Shown here: positions 26,429 to 35,213 of the stretch, one piece after another
How positions within the stretch are numbered: the stretch's first letter is position 1
Layout of the letters: each line of letters starts with the position of its first letter
Assembly (NCBI RefSeq): GCF_017301635.1
Contig: NZ_CP071091.1
Location: 6,522,001-6,586,000 of the forward strand
Length of the DNA stretch: 64,000 nucleotides
Direction of reading: 5' to 3'
DNA from: Myxococcus landrumus
GTDB taxonomy: Bacteria; Myxococcota; Myxococcia; Myxococcales; Myxococcaceae
Notes under the pieces: generated by a model
What the model was told of the DNA's origin: nothing
Database searches by the model: none
The model's input: the letters and a program-made list of their open reading frames with translations, nothing else
Made by a program: the position numbers and the translations under genes

Positions 26429-27436
26429 ATGGAGACGCGGACGCTCGGAAAACAGGGCCTGAAGGTTTCCGCCATGGGCCTGGGCTGCATGGGGATGTCT
26501 GACTTCTATGCGGGACGCGACGACGCGGAATCGGAGGCCACGCTGCTCCACGCGCTGGAGCAGGGCATCACCTTCTTCGACACCGCGGACATGTACGGCT
26601 CCGGGAAGAACGAGGAGCTGGTGGGCCGGGTGCTCAAGCCCCACCGCGCGAAGGTGGTGCTGGCGACGAAGTTCGGCATCGTCCGGGACCCGAACAACGC
26701 GCAGACGCGAGGCATCAACGGTCGTCCGGAGTACGTGAAGCAGGCGTGTGAGGCCAGCCTGCGACGACTGGGGGTGGACGTCATCGACCTGTACTACCTG
26801 CACCGCAAGGACCCGAACACGCCCATCGAGGACACGGTGGGGGCCATGGCGGAGCTGGTGCGCGAGGGCAAGGTACGGCACCTGGGGTTGTCGGAGGTGG
26901 ACGGGGACACGCTGCGCCTCGCCTCCAAGGTGCACCCCATCGCCGCGCTCCAGAGTGAGTACTCGCTGTGGAGCCGCGACCCCGAGGACGGGGTGATTCA
27001 GGCCTGCCGGGAGCTGGGCATCGGCTTCGTGCCCTACAGCCCGCTGGGGCGGGGCTTCCTGACGGGGCAAATCAAGCGCTTCGAGGACCTGGCCGCGGAC
27101 GACTACCGCCGCCACTCACCGCGCTTCCAGGGAGAGAACTTCACGCGCAACCTGGAGCTGGTGGCCCGGGTGGAGCGGCTGGCGAAGGACAAGGGCTGCA
27201 CGCCCGCGCAGCTCGCGCTCGCGTGGGTGATGGCGCAGGGGCCGGACATGGTCCCCATTCCCGGCACCAAGCGGCGCAAGTACCTGGATGAAAACCTGGG
27301 GGCGCTCGCGGTGAAGCTCACGCCGAAGGACCTCAAGGACATCGACGAGGTCGCCCCGCGAGGCGTCGCCGCGGGAGAGCGCTACCCGCCGTCGATGCAG
27401 AGCGCGGTGCCGAAGGCGGGACAGGAGAAGCGCTGA
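26429..27436 (+). CDS. Aldo/keto reductase (YajO/AKR13-like)
   Basis: The 335-residue NADPH-dependent oxidoreductase has the AKR catalytic residues in order: Asp and Tyr in FFDTADMYGSG, Lys in VVLATKFG, and His in YYLHRKDP. Further marks are YSPLGRGFLTG and the coenzyme-binding IPGTKRRKYLDEN. The start ATG 26429 follows GAGGGAGGGACTG. The gene closely follows the sensor kinase (55 nt) but has its own ribosome binding site. The substrate is probably a small aldehyde or ketone. Confidence 0.92.
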   Translation: METRTLGKQGLKVSAMGLGCMGMSDFYAGRDDAESEATLLHALEQGITFFDTADMYGSGKNEELVGRVLKPHRAKVVLATKFGIVRDPNNAQTRGINGRPEYVKQACEASLRRLGVDVIDLYYLHRKDPNTPIEDTVGAMAELVREGKVRHLGLSEVDGDTLRLASKVHPIAALQSEYSLWSRDPEDGVIQACRELGIGFVPYSPLGRGFLTGQIKRFEDLAADDYRRHSPRFQGENFTRNLELVARVERLAKDKGCTPAQLALAWVMAQGPDMVPIPGTKRRKYLDENLGALAVKLTPKDLKDIDEVAPRGVAAGERYPPSMQSAVPKAGQEKR

Positions 27437-27664
27437 CCCAGGCGCCGCTGGCCATGCGTGCGCCATGCCCCTCGTGGGGCGGGCGCATGCGCGGTGTCCC
27501 CGAGGGGCCTCGCTCGGATTCACCTTCCGCGAGTCGTGGGGTGGAGCCGGAGGCACGGCAAGCCCCTCTCGCTCACGGAAGGGCCTGGCAGATATCATGG
27601 CCACGCCTCGGTTCGAGAGGCGCTGGGCAAGGCGCGGACTCGCGACGCGGACGTCTCGGACACA

Positions 27665-27967
27665 ATGGGCGCCTTGCGCACGCACATGCATTGGACCCTG
27701 CAACCCACGAAGAGCGCCGCACTGGCCGTTGTCTGCGCGGGGGCGGCGATGCTCCTGGCCCCCTGGGTCAAGCCGATGCCGGCCCTCCTTCCCGCCGTGG
27801 GGGCACTCTGCGGTGTCATCGTCGGCGCGATTCAGGCTCGAAGCCTGAGGTCCGCGCCCGACGCCTTCCGCGCCGCGAAGAGCGCCATGGACGTTCGTCG
27901 CACGATGAGCGCAACACCCCCGGGCAAGTGGGCCATCCGGTCGCACTGGGTGACCGCGACCTCATGA
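27665..27967 (+). CDS. Small membrane protein, 100 aa
   Basis: I do not recognise a family. Two hydrophobic segments are visible: AALAVVCAGAAMLLAPWV (about 18-35) and LLPAVGALCGVIVGAIQA (about 40-58). A basic tail follows (about 60-100). It probably forms a membrane hairpin with a cytoplasmic tail. ATG 27665 is one of several possible starts (27686 or an upstream frame from 27458), and none has a strong ribosome binding site. The hydrophobic pattern and GC3 bias favour a real gene. Confidence 0.5.
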   Translation: MGALRTHMHWTLQPTKSAALAVVCAGAAMLLAPWVKPMPALLPAVGALCGVIVGAIQARSLRSAPDAFRAAKSAMDVRRTMSATPPGKWAIRSHWVTATS

Positions 27968-28054
27968 CACTGCCGACGCTCCGCTTCCTCGCGAGCGCGA
28001 GCGCCCCGCCCGTCGGAGCGCCTCGCTAGTCCAAGAAGCGCGCTCCCCACTCGC

Positions 28055-28846
28055 TCAGGCGCGAGGTGCCCGAGGGAGCTGCGCGTGCGGACTCCACGGG
28101 CCGCTGGCCCCCAGGCAGTAGCGGCACGTCGCCAGCGGCGTGTCCCGCTCCAGCAGGCCCAGCATCCGCTCCAGCAAGTCCGGAGCGTCCAGGCGAACAC
28201 CGTCCACCTCCGCGAGCGCGGGCATCTCCGGATGCGAGGGCCCCAGCACCGTCGCCACGTGCGGTGGTCGGGTGCAGGAGTAGAAGCGCCCCTGGTGGAC
28301 CAGGTGGCAGCGGACCTTCAGCCAGCAGCGCGCGTAGACGTCGCGCACCTCGGCGTCCGTCGCCAGGGGCTCGTCCGGCGTGATTTTCTGGAACGCGTCG
28401 ATGCGCTTCACCGTGAGGTGGACACCGTGGTGCCCGCAACGCTCGGTGATGCGGGAGAGGGACTTCTCCGGCAAGGGCGCGGAGGAGTAGACGGACAAGG
28501 TCATCCGGTCCAGGCGCTCGTAGACGGCATCGGATGCGCTCGCGGCGAGCAGGCCGTTGGTGGTGATGGAGACCTGCTCGCAGAGGCCTGAGGCGCGGAC
28601 GGCGTCCAGCACGGCGGGAAGATTCGGGTGGAGGAAGGGCTCTCCACCGGTGAGCTTGAAGATGTTGGGCTTGAGGACTCGCGCCAGGCGTGTGAGGTCG
28701 GCCTGGAGCGAGGCGGGCTCCACGGCCCACGCGGGCAGGTGCGGCGACATGGGGCAACACTGCACGCAGCGCAGGTTGCAGTGGGTGACGACGTGCGTCT
28801 CCAGGGACCAGGTGAGGACTCGGCCGTCGTGCAGCTCGTAACGCAC
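28055..28846 (-). CDS. Radical SAM protein with SPASM-like Cys cluster
   Basis: The 263-residue protein has the [4Fe-4S]-SAM motif CNLRCVQC (Cys23, Cys27, Cys30) and the later KLTGGEPFLHPNL motif. The C-terminal part has more cysteines in a SPASM/Twitch-like order: CWLKVRCHLVHQGRFYSCTR and CRYC. Such auxiliary clusters occur in enzymes acting on peptides, sugars or nucleotides. The GTG 28846 start is only 54 bp from the divergent asparagine-synthase-like gene. The minus strand carries TATAGT at 28857-28852, so close to the GTG that the message could be leaderless. The context suggests a modifying enzyme of the neighbouring biosynthetic operon. Confidence 0.8.
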   Translation of the reverse strand: MRYELHDGRVLTWSLETHVVTHCNLRCVQCCPMSPHLPAWAVEPASLQADLTRLARVLKPNIFKLTGGEPFLHPNLPAVLDAVRASGLCEQVSITTNGLLAASASDAVYERLDRMTLSVYSSAPLPEKSLSRITERCGHHGVHLTVKRIDAFQKITPDEPLATDAEVRDVYARCWLKVRCHLVHQGRFYSCTRPPHVATVLGPSHPEMPALAEVDGVRLDAPDLLERMLGLLERDTPLATCRYCLGASGPWSPHAQLPRAPRA

Positions 28847-28900
28847 CCGGCGACTATAGCGGGGTTGCCGGGCGCCCCCAGGGCTTGAGACAGTCGCCGC

Positions 28901-30256
28901 GTGTCAGCACCCTCTGGCGATGCGAGCTGCCCGCTCGCCATCCTTCCGTCCTACCAGTCCCCTTCAGGTGAACCCCAGGAGTCCGTGTGGAGGTTGCTCG
29001 CGCCGCCTCTGCGCGCGAGAGCGGCGGTGCCCGAGGAAGCGAGGAGTCTCGGCGCCTCGCTCGTCGGGCTGGAGCCGACGTGTACCGCCGCGTTCCTCCT
29101 GCACGCCCTTCCACCGGGCCGAAGCCTCTTCCGAGGAGTGGGCCGCGTGGCGCCCCCTCTGCCCGGCATCCAGCGTGACGCCGCGCCGCCCTCCACCAGG
29201 GAAGACGACGAACCCGCCCGGAGGCTCGTGTCCGCGTGCTCCGACGTGGTGGGCGCACGCGTCGCGGCGGGCGCGCGGGATGTGAGCCTGAGCGGAGGCG
29301 TGGACAGCGCGGTGCTGTGTGCGTTGGCGGCCCGCCATGCCCCCGGGCGGGTTCGCGCCTGGAGCATGGAGGTCCACTTCGCCGACGAGACCGAGCGGCG
29401 CAACGCCAGGACCGTCGCGCGCCTCACTGGCGTGGAGCTGGTGGACGTCCCCATCCCGGATGCCGTGCTGCCCGACCTGTTCGAGCCCACCGTCATCGCC
29501 ACGGAGACCCCCATCCTCAACGCGCGGGTCATCGCGAGCTTCGCCTTCTACGCGGCGGCCCGACTGCTGGGCGCCTCCGTGATGCTCAGCGGGGCCGGAG
29601 CCGACGAGGTGCTGATGGGGAACCCGAACGCGATGGCCTCCGCGGCGACCCGCATCGAGGAGGACCGGCGGCTCGCGCGGACGGTGCTGCGCGCCCCTGT
29701 GGACAACTTGGGGGACACTCGTGACGGGATGCCCTGGTCTCTCGCGGACCTGGAGGTCACCGAGGAGGTCCGCGCCGCCGCCTGGATACTGCGCGAGCTG
29801 GTGCTCCCTCCCGAGCTGCGCGGCGCGCGAGCCCACAAGCTCACCGTCCACACGCCCTACCTCGACACGGGCTTCTCGAACGTGGCGCTCGCGCTGCCCG
29901 AGTCCTCCCTCTCGCGCGCGGGCGTCGGCAAGTGGCTGTTCCGCCAGGGAGCGCGCGGCCTCGTCCCGGATGAGGTGCGGCTGGCGCGCAAGACGCCACG
30001 CTATGGGCACACCGCGCTCTCCAGTCCCATGCGGGCCCGGTGGCTGGAGCTGTACCGCGCCTGGCTCTCGCCTTCCCGCCTGGAGCCGCTGGAGGTCATC
30101 GACCCGAAGGCCACGCTGGCGATGCTGGAACACTCCATCCGCATGGAACCCGAGTCACCGGAGGCGAGCGCGGTGGATCGCCTGTTGATGCGGTTGTGCT
30201 CCCTCGCCATGCTCCACGCGCACGCGGCGCGAGGCTCCTCATGTCCCGAATCCTGA
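28901..30256 (+). CDS. Stand-alone asparagine-synthase-like amide ligase
   Basis: The 451-residue protein carries the AsnB synthetase domain with the PP-loop LSGGVDSAVL (Ser131) and the second motif LSGAGADEVLMGN. The later basic segment VRLARKTPRYG also fits. The usual N-terminal glutaminase domain is absent as a functional unit: there is no Cys2, and the first about 110 residues are divergent. This organisation resembles lasso-peptide cyclases (McjC) and beta-lactam or carbapenam synthetases, which adenylate a carboxylate and form an amide with an internal or external amine. It is first in a three-gene operon and overlaps the glycosyltransferase gene by 16 nt. GTG 28901 is the chosen start. 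Confidence 0.82.
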   Translation: MSAPSGDASCPLAILPSYQSPSGEPQESVWRLLAPPLRARAAVPEEARSLGASLVGLEPTCTAAFLLHALPPGRSLFRGVGRVAPPLPGIQRDAAPPSTREDDEPARRLVSACSDVVGARVAAGARDVSLSGGVDSAVLCALAARHAPGRVRAWSMEVHFADETERRNARTVARLTGVELVDVPIPDAVLPDLFEPTVIATETPILNARVIASFAFYAAARLLGASVMLSGAGADEVLMGNPNAMASAATRIEEDRRLARTVLRAPVDNLGDTRDGMPWSLADLEVTEEVRAAAWILRELVLPPELRGARAHKLTVHTPYLDTGFSNVALALPESSLSRAGVGKWLFRQGARGLVPDEVRLARKTPRYGHTALSSPMRARWLELYRAWLSPSRLEPLEVIDPKATLAMLEHSIRMEPESPEASAVDRLLMRLCSLAMLHAHAARGSSCPES

Positions 30257-31434
30257 TTGGCACGTCTCCCGAGAAGGGCCACATCAACCCGATGATGGGC
30301 GTCGCGCAGTGGCTGCGCCGCATGGGCCACACCGTGGGCTGGCTCTGCATCCCGGAGCCCTCGCCGCAGCTCGCGAACCTGGGCGTCGAGGTGCTCCACC
30401 TGCCCGCGTCCGCACGGGAGGCGCCGGGCATCGAGACCGGAGGCGAGGCCCTGGCGCGGCTGGTGCGCGACGAGGTGGCGCTCGGGAAGTGGATTCGCGG
30501 CCTGCTCATCGACGCGGTGCCCGCGCTGCTGGAGCCCGTGAGCCAGGTCGTCCGGAGCTTCCGTCCCGACGTCATGGCACTGGATGGAATGCAGTACGCC
30601 GCCGTGCTGGCCGCGCACCGGGAGCAGATTCCGTGGGCGGGGGTGTCCTCCGCGCTCTCGCTGCTGGAGCCGATGGAGGACTACGGCCTGCGCCGCAACG
30701 TGCGCGCGCTGGCGCAAGAGCGCGCGGCGTTGTTCGCGAAGCACGGCTTCGACGCGCGCTTCCGCAACTGCGAGTGCCTCTCTCCGCGCCTCAACACGAT
30801 TTTCGCCACCGAGGCCTTCCTCGGCCCCGACGCGGGCCTGCCTCCCAACACGTCGCTGGTCGGCCCCTCCATTCCACCGGAGCCCCGAGGCGACGAGGTG
30901 GACTTCCCCTGGGAGCGGCTGGGCTCGAAGCCCGTGGTGTATGTGTCCTTCGGCAGCCAGATTTCATGGCAGCCCGCGCTGTTCCGCACCCTCGCGGAGG
31001 CCGCCGCGCCGCTGGGCGTCACACTGGTCCTCAGCGCGGGAGAGCTGGCCGACACGGAGTTCTCGCGCTCGCTGCCCGGCGACGTGGTGGCCGTCCCCTA
31101 CACCCCGCAGCGCCAGCTCCTCCCGAAGGCCTCCGTCTTCGTCTCGCACGGAGGAGCCAACTCGGTGATGGAGGCGCTGACGGCGGGTGTCCCGCTCCTG
31201 CTGCTGCCCGTCTGCAATGACCAACCCATCCAGGCGCACTTCCTCCGGGCCTCGGGCGCGGGACTCACGCGGGAGCTCGACACGTTGACGGTGGAGGACT
31301 GCCGGGACGCGCTTCGCCAGCTCCTGGAGCCGGGCACGCCGCTGCGCGCGAAGCTCGCCGCCATCTCCGCGTCGTACCGCGCCCAGGACGGCGCGAAGGA
31401 AGTCGCCGAGCGCATCGTCCGGCTCGTCACATGA
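30241..31434 (+). CDS. UGT/MGT-type glycosyltransferase (GT1)
   Basis: The 397-residue protein is a GT-B enzyme of the GT1/macrolide glycosyltransferase type (YjiC-like). The N-terminus SRILIGTSPEKGHINPMM is a typical acceptor-domain start; the C-terminal donor domain has VVYVSFGSQ and the nucleotide-sugar signature HGGANSVMEALTAGVPLLLL (His303). It should move a sugar from a nucleotide donor onto a small molecule or peptide. ATG 30241 lies inside the 3' end of the asparagine-synthase-like gene, and its stop overlaps the next ATG (ATGA), so the three genes are coupled. The donor and acceptor are unknown. Confidence 0.9.
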   Translation: MSRILIGTSPEKGHINPMMGVAQWLRRMGHTVGWLCIPEPSPQLANLGVEVLHLPASAREAPGIETGGEALARLVRDEVALGKWIRGLLIDAVPALLEPVSQVVRSFRPDVMALDGMQYAAVLAAHREQIPWAGVSSALSLLEPMEDYGLRRNVRALAQERAALFAKHGFDARFRNCECLSPRLNTIFATEAFLGPDAGLPPNTSLVGPSIPPEPRGDEVDFPWERLGSKPVVYVSFGSQISWQPALFRTLAEAAAPLGVTLVLSAGELADTEFSRSLPGDVVAVPYTPQRQLLPKASVFVSHGGANSVMEALTAGVPLLLLPVCNDQPIQAHFLRASGAGLTRELDTLTVEDCRDALRQLLEPGTPLRAKLAAISASYRAQDGAKEVAERIVRLVT

Positions 31435-32291
31435 GCCACCGTCCGCGCCGCTACCGGGCCCCGGGCGTGACACCGCTGGAGGTCTGGAACCTCCCGGTGC
31501 TCGGGCGCGAGCTGTGGGAGCTCTTGAGCGCCCCTCGCGTGGAGGCGGACCGGCGCGCGGGCGTCCCCGAAGCACAGCTCGCACCACGCCTGATGCCCGG
31601 CCTCCTCGCCGCCGTGGAGTCGCTGGTCCATCGCCACACCGTGGATGCGGTGTGGCTCACGGGGGGCTTGCTGTGCCTGGAAGGCTTCAAGCCCGCGCTC
31701 GAAGCGGCGGCCCAGGGACTTCGCTGCCCCATCCATCTCGCGGAGGCGCCACGCTTCGCGCCAGTGCTCGCGGGGCTCCGACTGCTCTCCGCCTCCGCCA
31801 CGAGCCCGCTCTCGCTCGATGTCGGGCAGACGAGCGTCAAGTGCGTGAGCCAGCAAGCGCCGCCGCGAGTCTTCGAGCGGGATGTCACCGCGCTCCCGCG
31901 CCTCTTCATCGGCATGCCTCGGCCAGCGGATGGGCATCACATCCCAGCGGCCGTCCACTTCATCGCGGGGGCGCTGCGGAGCTTCGCGCGAGACACGGGC
32001 GCCTCCACACCCGACGGCCTGTGCCTGGCGCTTCCCTGCCCCCTGGATGATGCGCTCCTCCCGGGAGGCTGCACCTACGGCTGGGAAGGACACGCGTCCC
32101 TCGTGGACGACCTCCTCGAGCACGCCGACCTTCCAGGGAGCGGCGAGGTGCTCGTGCTCAACGACGCGGAGCTCTCCGCGGAAGCCGCGCGCGGTGAGCC
32201 GCGACTCGCGAGCCATGCACGCATCCTGTGCCTCACCCTGGGCTTCGGCCCTGGCGGGGCGCTCCTCGAGCGAGGCGTCTCCCGGAGCTGA
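31431..32291 (+). CDS. ROK/ASKHA-like protein, possible sugar kinase
   Basis: The 286-residue protein has an actin-like ATPase/ROK motif in mid-sequence (LSLDVGQTSVKCV, about 126-138, matching the phosphate-1 loop) and a second ROK-type segment VLNDAELSAEAARGE. The ending LTLGFGPGGALLERG resembles the phosphate-2 loop. The N-terminal 115 residues are not a normal ROK domain (LTGGLLCLEGFKPALEAAA) and may be a degenerate or added lobe. It may phosphorylate a sugar or act as a partner. The overlap with the glycosyltransferase gene supports a link to sugar metabolism of the product. Confidence 0.65.
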   Translation: MSHRPRRYRAPGVTPLEVWNLPVLGRELWELLSAPRVEADRRAGVPEAQLAPRLMPGLLAAVESLVHRHTVDAVWLTGGLLCLEGFKPALEAAAQGLRCPIHLAEAPRFAPVLAGLRLLSASATSPLSLDVGQTSVKCVSQQAPPRVFERDVTALPRLFIGMPRPADGHHIPAAVHFIAGALRSFARDTGASTPDGLCLALPCPLDDALLPGGCTYGWEGHASLVDDLLEHADLPGSGEVLVLNDAELSAEAARGEPRLASHARILCLTLGFGPGGALLERGVSRS

Positions 32292-32307
32292 GGCGCCTCG
32301 TCGAGCG

Positions 32308-32317
32308 CTTGCGCAAG
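32308..32317 (+). promoter_or_regulatory. Palindrome CTTGCGCAAG upstream of first TIG lipoprotein
   Basis: A perfect 10-bp palindrome 65 nt before the ATG at 32373. The flanking GCG, the downstream GGTGTG and a G-rich tract are repeated before the second paralogue. It may be an operator or have been copied in the duplication. Confidence 0.4.
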
Positions 32318-32372
32318 AAATGACTCTCAGGTGTGAAGGGGGCGCGAGACCACTCGCGGAGGGGATGGCCAG

Positions 32373-35141
32373 ATGCGCACGGGGTTGATGAGAGGATGGG
32401 TCTGCCTGTTGTGGGTGTTGGGGGCATGCGGACCAGGGCTCGGCCATCCGACCCCACTGCCGCCCGAGAACCCCGACGCGGAAGTCCCGCCGATGTTGCC
32501 GCCCCCCTCGGTGGTCCTGTCCCCCATCTCCTTGGGTGAAGTGGCGGTGCTGGATGCGGTGACGGTGGACATGGGCATCCAGGTGCTCGGCACGGGCTTC
32601 ATCCCTCCGTGCCTCGTGTACGTGGAGAACAAGGCCCTGGAGACCCAGTTCGTCAGCGGCACGGAGCTGCGGGCGCGACTTCCTCGCACGCTCCTCTGGC
32701 GCCCCCTGGATGCCTTGGTCGAGGTGAGGATTCCCCCCGGCACTCCCGGCTACCCCGGTGGAGGCAGGTCTCCTCTCACGGCCTACCTGGAGCCCACACC
32801 CGAGCTCCTTTCACTCTCTCCCGACGCCATCGACCTGGACCCCTCGGAGCCGGTCCGCGTCACCGTGAAAGGGAAGAACCTCCTCTACGGAAGCAGGGCC
32901 ATCTTCCTGGGGGAGAGCTTCCCGCTCACCGTGACCCGTCCCACCGAGGGCACGGTGGAGCTTCCCCCTCGCGTGCTGGGCTCCCCGTCCGAAGAGCACC
33001 GGCTCTACCTCGAGGTCCCCTGGCCCTATCGGTCCCCTCTCAACCCGCTCACGACCAACGCACTTCGTCTTCCGGTGAGGACGCCGACGCCCACCATCGC
33101 GGGGATATGGCCTCCCACCCTGAACGCGGTGGACATGCTCCAGGGCAAGGCCGGCTCGGCCAGGTCCTTCTCCATCGAGGTCAGCGGAACGAAGCTGCGC
33201 GCCAACACCGTGGTGAAGTGGAACGGCAGACCCCTGCAGACCTATTCATCCGCCTCCGCGGGCAGAATCAGGGCGGACCTCCCCCGCGACGCACGCGCGG
33301 AAGCCACCACCATCCAGGTGAGCCTGGAGACGCCCAGCACCCAGGGCCCCCTGGTCTCCGGGAACTATCCCCTCGCCGTGAAGACCCCGCCGGTCGTGTA
33401 CGCCGTGTCTCCCGCCTGGGTGACCGTCAGCGACACGGGGGTCACCTTCGAGCTCCGAGGGGAGGGGCTTGGAGAATACAGACAGCAAGTCCTGCTGTGG
33501 AATGGCACCCCCCTGCCCTCCGAGTCCTTCAACGAAAATCCTGGCGGGCCGCCGTATGACAGATGGACCTTCAGGGTCCCCCCGCAGTGGCTGGCCCAGC
33601 CCGGAGTGTTCCCCGTGACGGTGAGGCGCACCTACGACGGCGCCGAGTCCGCGCCCCTCTTCGTCCAGGTCGTCACGGAATCACCCGCGCCGCTCGTCCA
33701 ATGGCTCAACCCCTCGGTGCTGTCCGTCGGTGACGCCCCTGGCGCCATCTCCATCAGTGGCGCGGCCTTCACGTCCCAGACCATCGCCCTGGTCAACGGA
33801 CAGGAGCGTCCGACTCGCATCGAGTCCTCGGGGTATCTGACCACGGACCTCCTTTCTTCGGACCTGGAGCGCAAGGGCCCCCTCTCCATCACCGTGCGGA
33901 CACCGCCCCCCGGAGGAGGCACGTCGCTTCCGCTGCTGCTCGCCGTCCACGCGGAGCGCACCACACCCATCATCGAAGCCGTCACGGGCCCCGCTGGAGA
34001 GAACCCCCTCATGGCGCGTGATGACCCCATGACCCTCCATGTCCAGGGACAGGGCTTCACCCCGGGCTCGGTGGTGCGCTGGAAGGGCCTGCCCATGCCC
34101 ACGCAATGGCAGTGCCTCGACAATCCCTGCAAGGCCGGCCCGGGGACGAAGTCCGAGCTGACGGCCGTCATCCCCGCGGAGCACGCGCGGACGCCCGGGC
34201 CCGCCAAGGTCACGGTCTTCACGCCCGGCCCTGGTGGCGGAGAGAGTCGAGCGAGGTATCTCGTCATCACCTCCGAGCTGGAGACCCGGCTCTCGCTCAA
34301 CCTCCGGGAGATGAACGTCCGGGCCGTCGAGGAAGGCGCGGCGACACGCGTGTACTTCACGGCCCACGGCCTGAACGGAGCGCAGGTCTCCAAGCTCCTC
34401 GTGAACGGCCTCGAGCGTCCCTTCAATGGCGTGGACGGCTCCTTCCTCTTGAGCCCCCAGGAAGCCGCCACGGATGGCGTCCTCGAGATTCGAGTCCTGG
34501 TCCAGGGCCGCGGCCTGAGTGCGCCGACCCATCTGTATGTCAATGGCGCCAGGACGCCGCGGATTCGCGAGCTGGCGCCCGGAGTCCTCTCGCAAGACCC
34601 GCTTGGGCGCGAGGTCTTCCCGCAGACCTTCATGGTGGCCGGACAAGACTTCCTCTGGACCGACGAACCCACGCGGGTGTCGCGACTCATGATGAGCGTG
34701 CGCACGCCCTCGGAAGAAGCCTCGACTCCGGGCGACAGGATGGCCTTCTCGCAGCTCTCGCTCGACGTTCCCGGCATCCGCACCGTCACCTTGTCGCGTG
34801 TCGCGGAAGGAGGAGGGCTCTCCCTCCCCGCCCTCCTCAACGTGGTCCCCGAGCGGGCCGCTCCGCTGCTGACGAAGCTTGAACCCATGTTCGTGACGGC
34901 GGGCGTTCCCCACCTGAGGGTCCGCATCTGGGCCCAGGGCCTCCACACCGACAGCCAGTTGCGATGGAAGGACTTCCGTTCACGCATCAAGCCCGTGCAC
35001 TTCTATTCGAGCGACGCCAACAACTACGAGGCGGAGCTCCCCGCCGCCGCGCTCGCGACGCCTGGGATGGTGGACGTCACGATAGAGACCCCCGCCCCCG
35101 GAGGAGGAACCTCCCTGCCCATCCGCGTCGTCGTGGAGTAG
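32373..35141 (+). CDS. IPT/TIG-repeat lipoprotein, first copy
   Basis: The 922-residue protein starts with a lipoprotein signal (lipobox VLGAC, Cys at about 19), a Pro-rich linker and then about nine immunoglobulin-like IPT/TIG-type units. Repeating marks are PTPELLSLSPDAI-type strand starts, VVKWNGRPL/VVRWKGLPM strands and PGGGTSLPL/PGGGESRARY ends. It should be an outer-membrane-anchored, surface-exposed beta-rich rod, perhaps for adhesion or polysaccharide binding. The start ATG 32373 has GCGGAGGGGATGG upstream. The next gene is a full paralogue of about the same length. No catalytic domain is visible. Confidence 0.85.
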   Translation: MRTGLMRGWVCLLWVLGACGPGLGHPTPLPPENPDAEVPPMLPPPSVVLSPISLGEVAVLDAVTVDMGIQVLGTGFIPPCLVYVENKALETQFVSGTELRARLPRTLLWRPLDALVEVRIPPGTPGYPGGGRSPLTAYLEPTPELLSLSPDAIDLDPSEPVRVTVKGKNLLYGSRAIFLGESFPLTVTRPTEGTVELPPRVLGSPSEEHRLYLEVPWPYRSPLNPLTTNALRLPVRTPTPTIAGIWPPTLNAVDMLQGKAGSARSFSIEVSGTKLRANTVVKWNGRPLQTYSSASAGRIRADLPRDARAEATTIQVSLETPSTQGPLVSGNYPLAVKTPPVVYAVSPAWVTVSDTGVTFELRGEGLGEYRQQVLLWNGTPLPSESFNENPGGPPYDRWTFRVPPQWLAQPGVFPVTVRRTYDGAESAPLFVQVVTESPAPLVQWLNPSVLSVGDAPGAISISGAAFTSQTIALVNGQERPTRIESSGYLTTDLLSSDLERKGPLSITVRTPPPGGGTSLPLLLAVHAERTTPIIEAVTGPAGENPLMARDDPMTLHVQGQGFTPGSVVRWKGLPMPTQWQCLDNPCKAGPGTKSELTAVIPAEHARTPGPAKVTVFTPGPGGGESRARYLVITSELETRLSLNLREMNVRAVEEGAATRVYFTAHGLNGAQVSKLLVNGLERPFNGVDGSFLLSPQEAATDGVLEIRVLVQGRGLSAPTHLYVNGARTPRIRELAPGVLSQDPLGREVFPQTFMVAGQDFLWTDEPTRVSRLMMSVRTPSEEASTPGDRMAFSQLSLDVPGIRTVTLSRVAEGGGLSLPALLNVVPERAAPLLTKLEPMFVTAGVPHLRVRIWAQGLHTDSQLRWKDFRSRIKPVHFYSSDANNYEAELPAAALATPGMVDVTIETPAPGGGTSLPIRVVVE

Positions 35142-35150
35142 CGCCCCGCG

Positions 35151-35160
35151 CTTGCGCAAA
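35151..35160 (+). promoter_or_regulatory. Palindrome-like CTTGCGCAAA upstream of second TIG lipoprotein
   Basis: This matches 9 of 10 bases of the site before the first paralogue and lies 63 nt before the ATG at 35214, nearly the same distance. The intergenic gap is only 72 bp, so the site is close to the stop of the first copy. Confidence 0.4.
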
Positions 35161-35213
35161 TCACGGGGCTCGGGTGTGTAGGGGGCGGGACTGCATACCC
35201 AGGGGAGAGTCGG

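Noticed and set aside
32290..32325. Possible sigma-54 promoter around TTGCGC before the TIG gene
   Set aside because: The TTGC of a -12 element is present, but no GG occurs at the required -24 distance in either paralogue.
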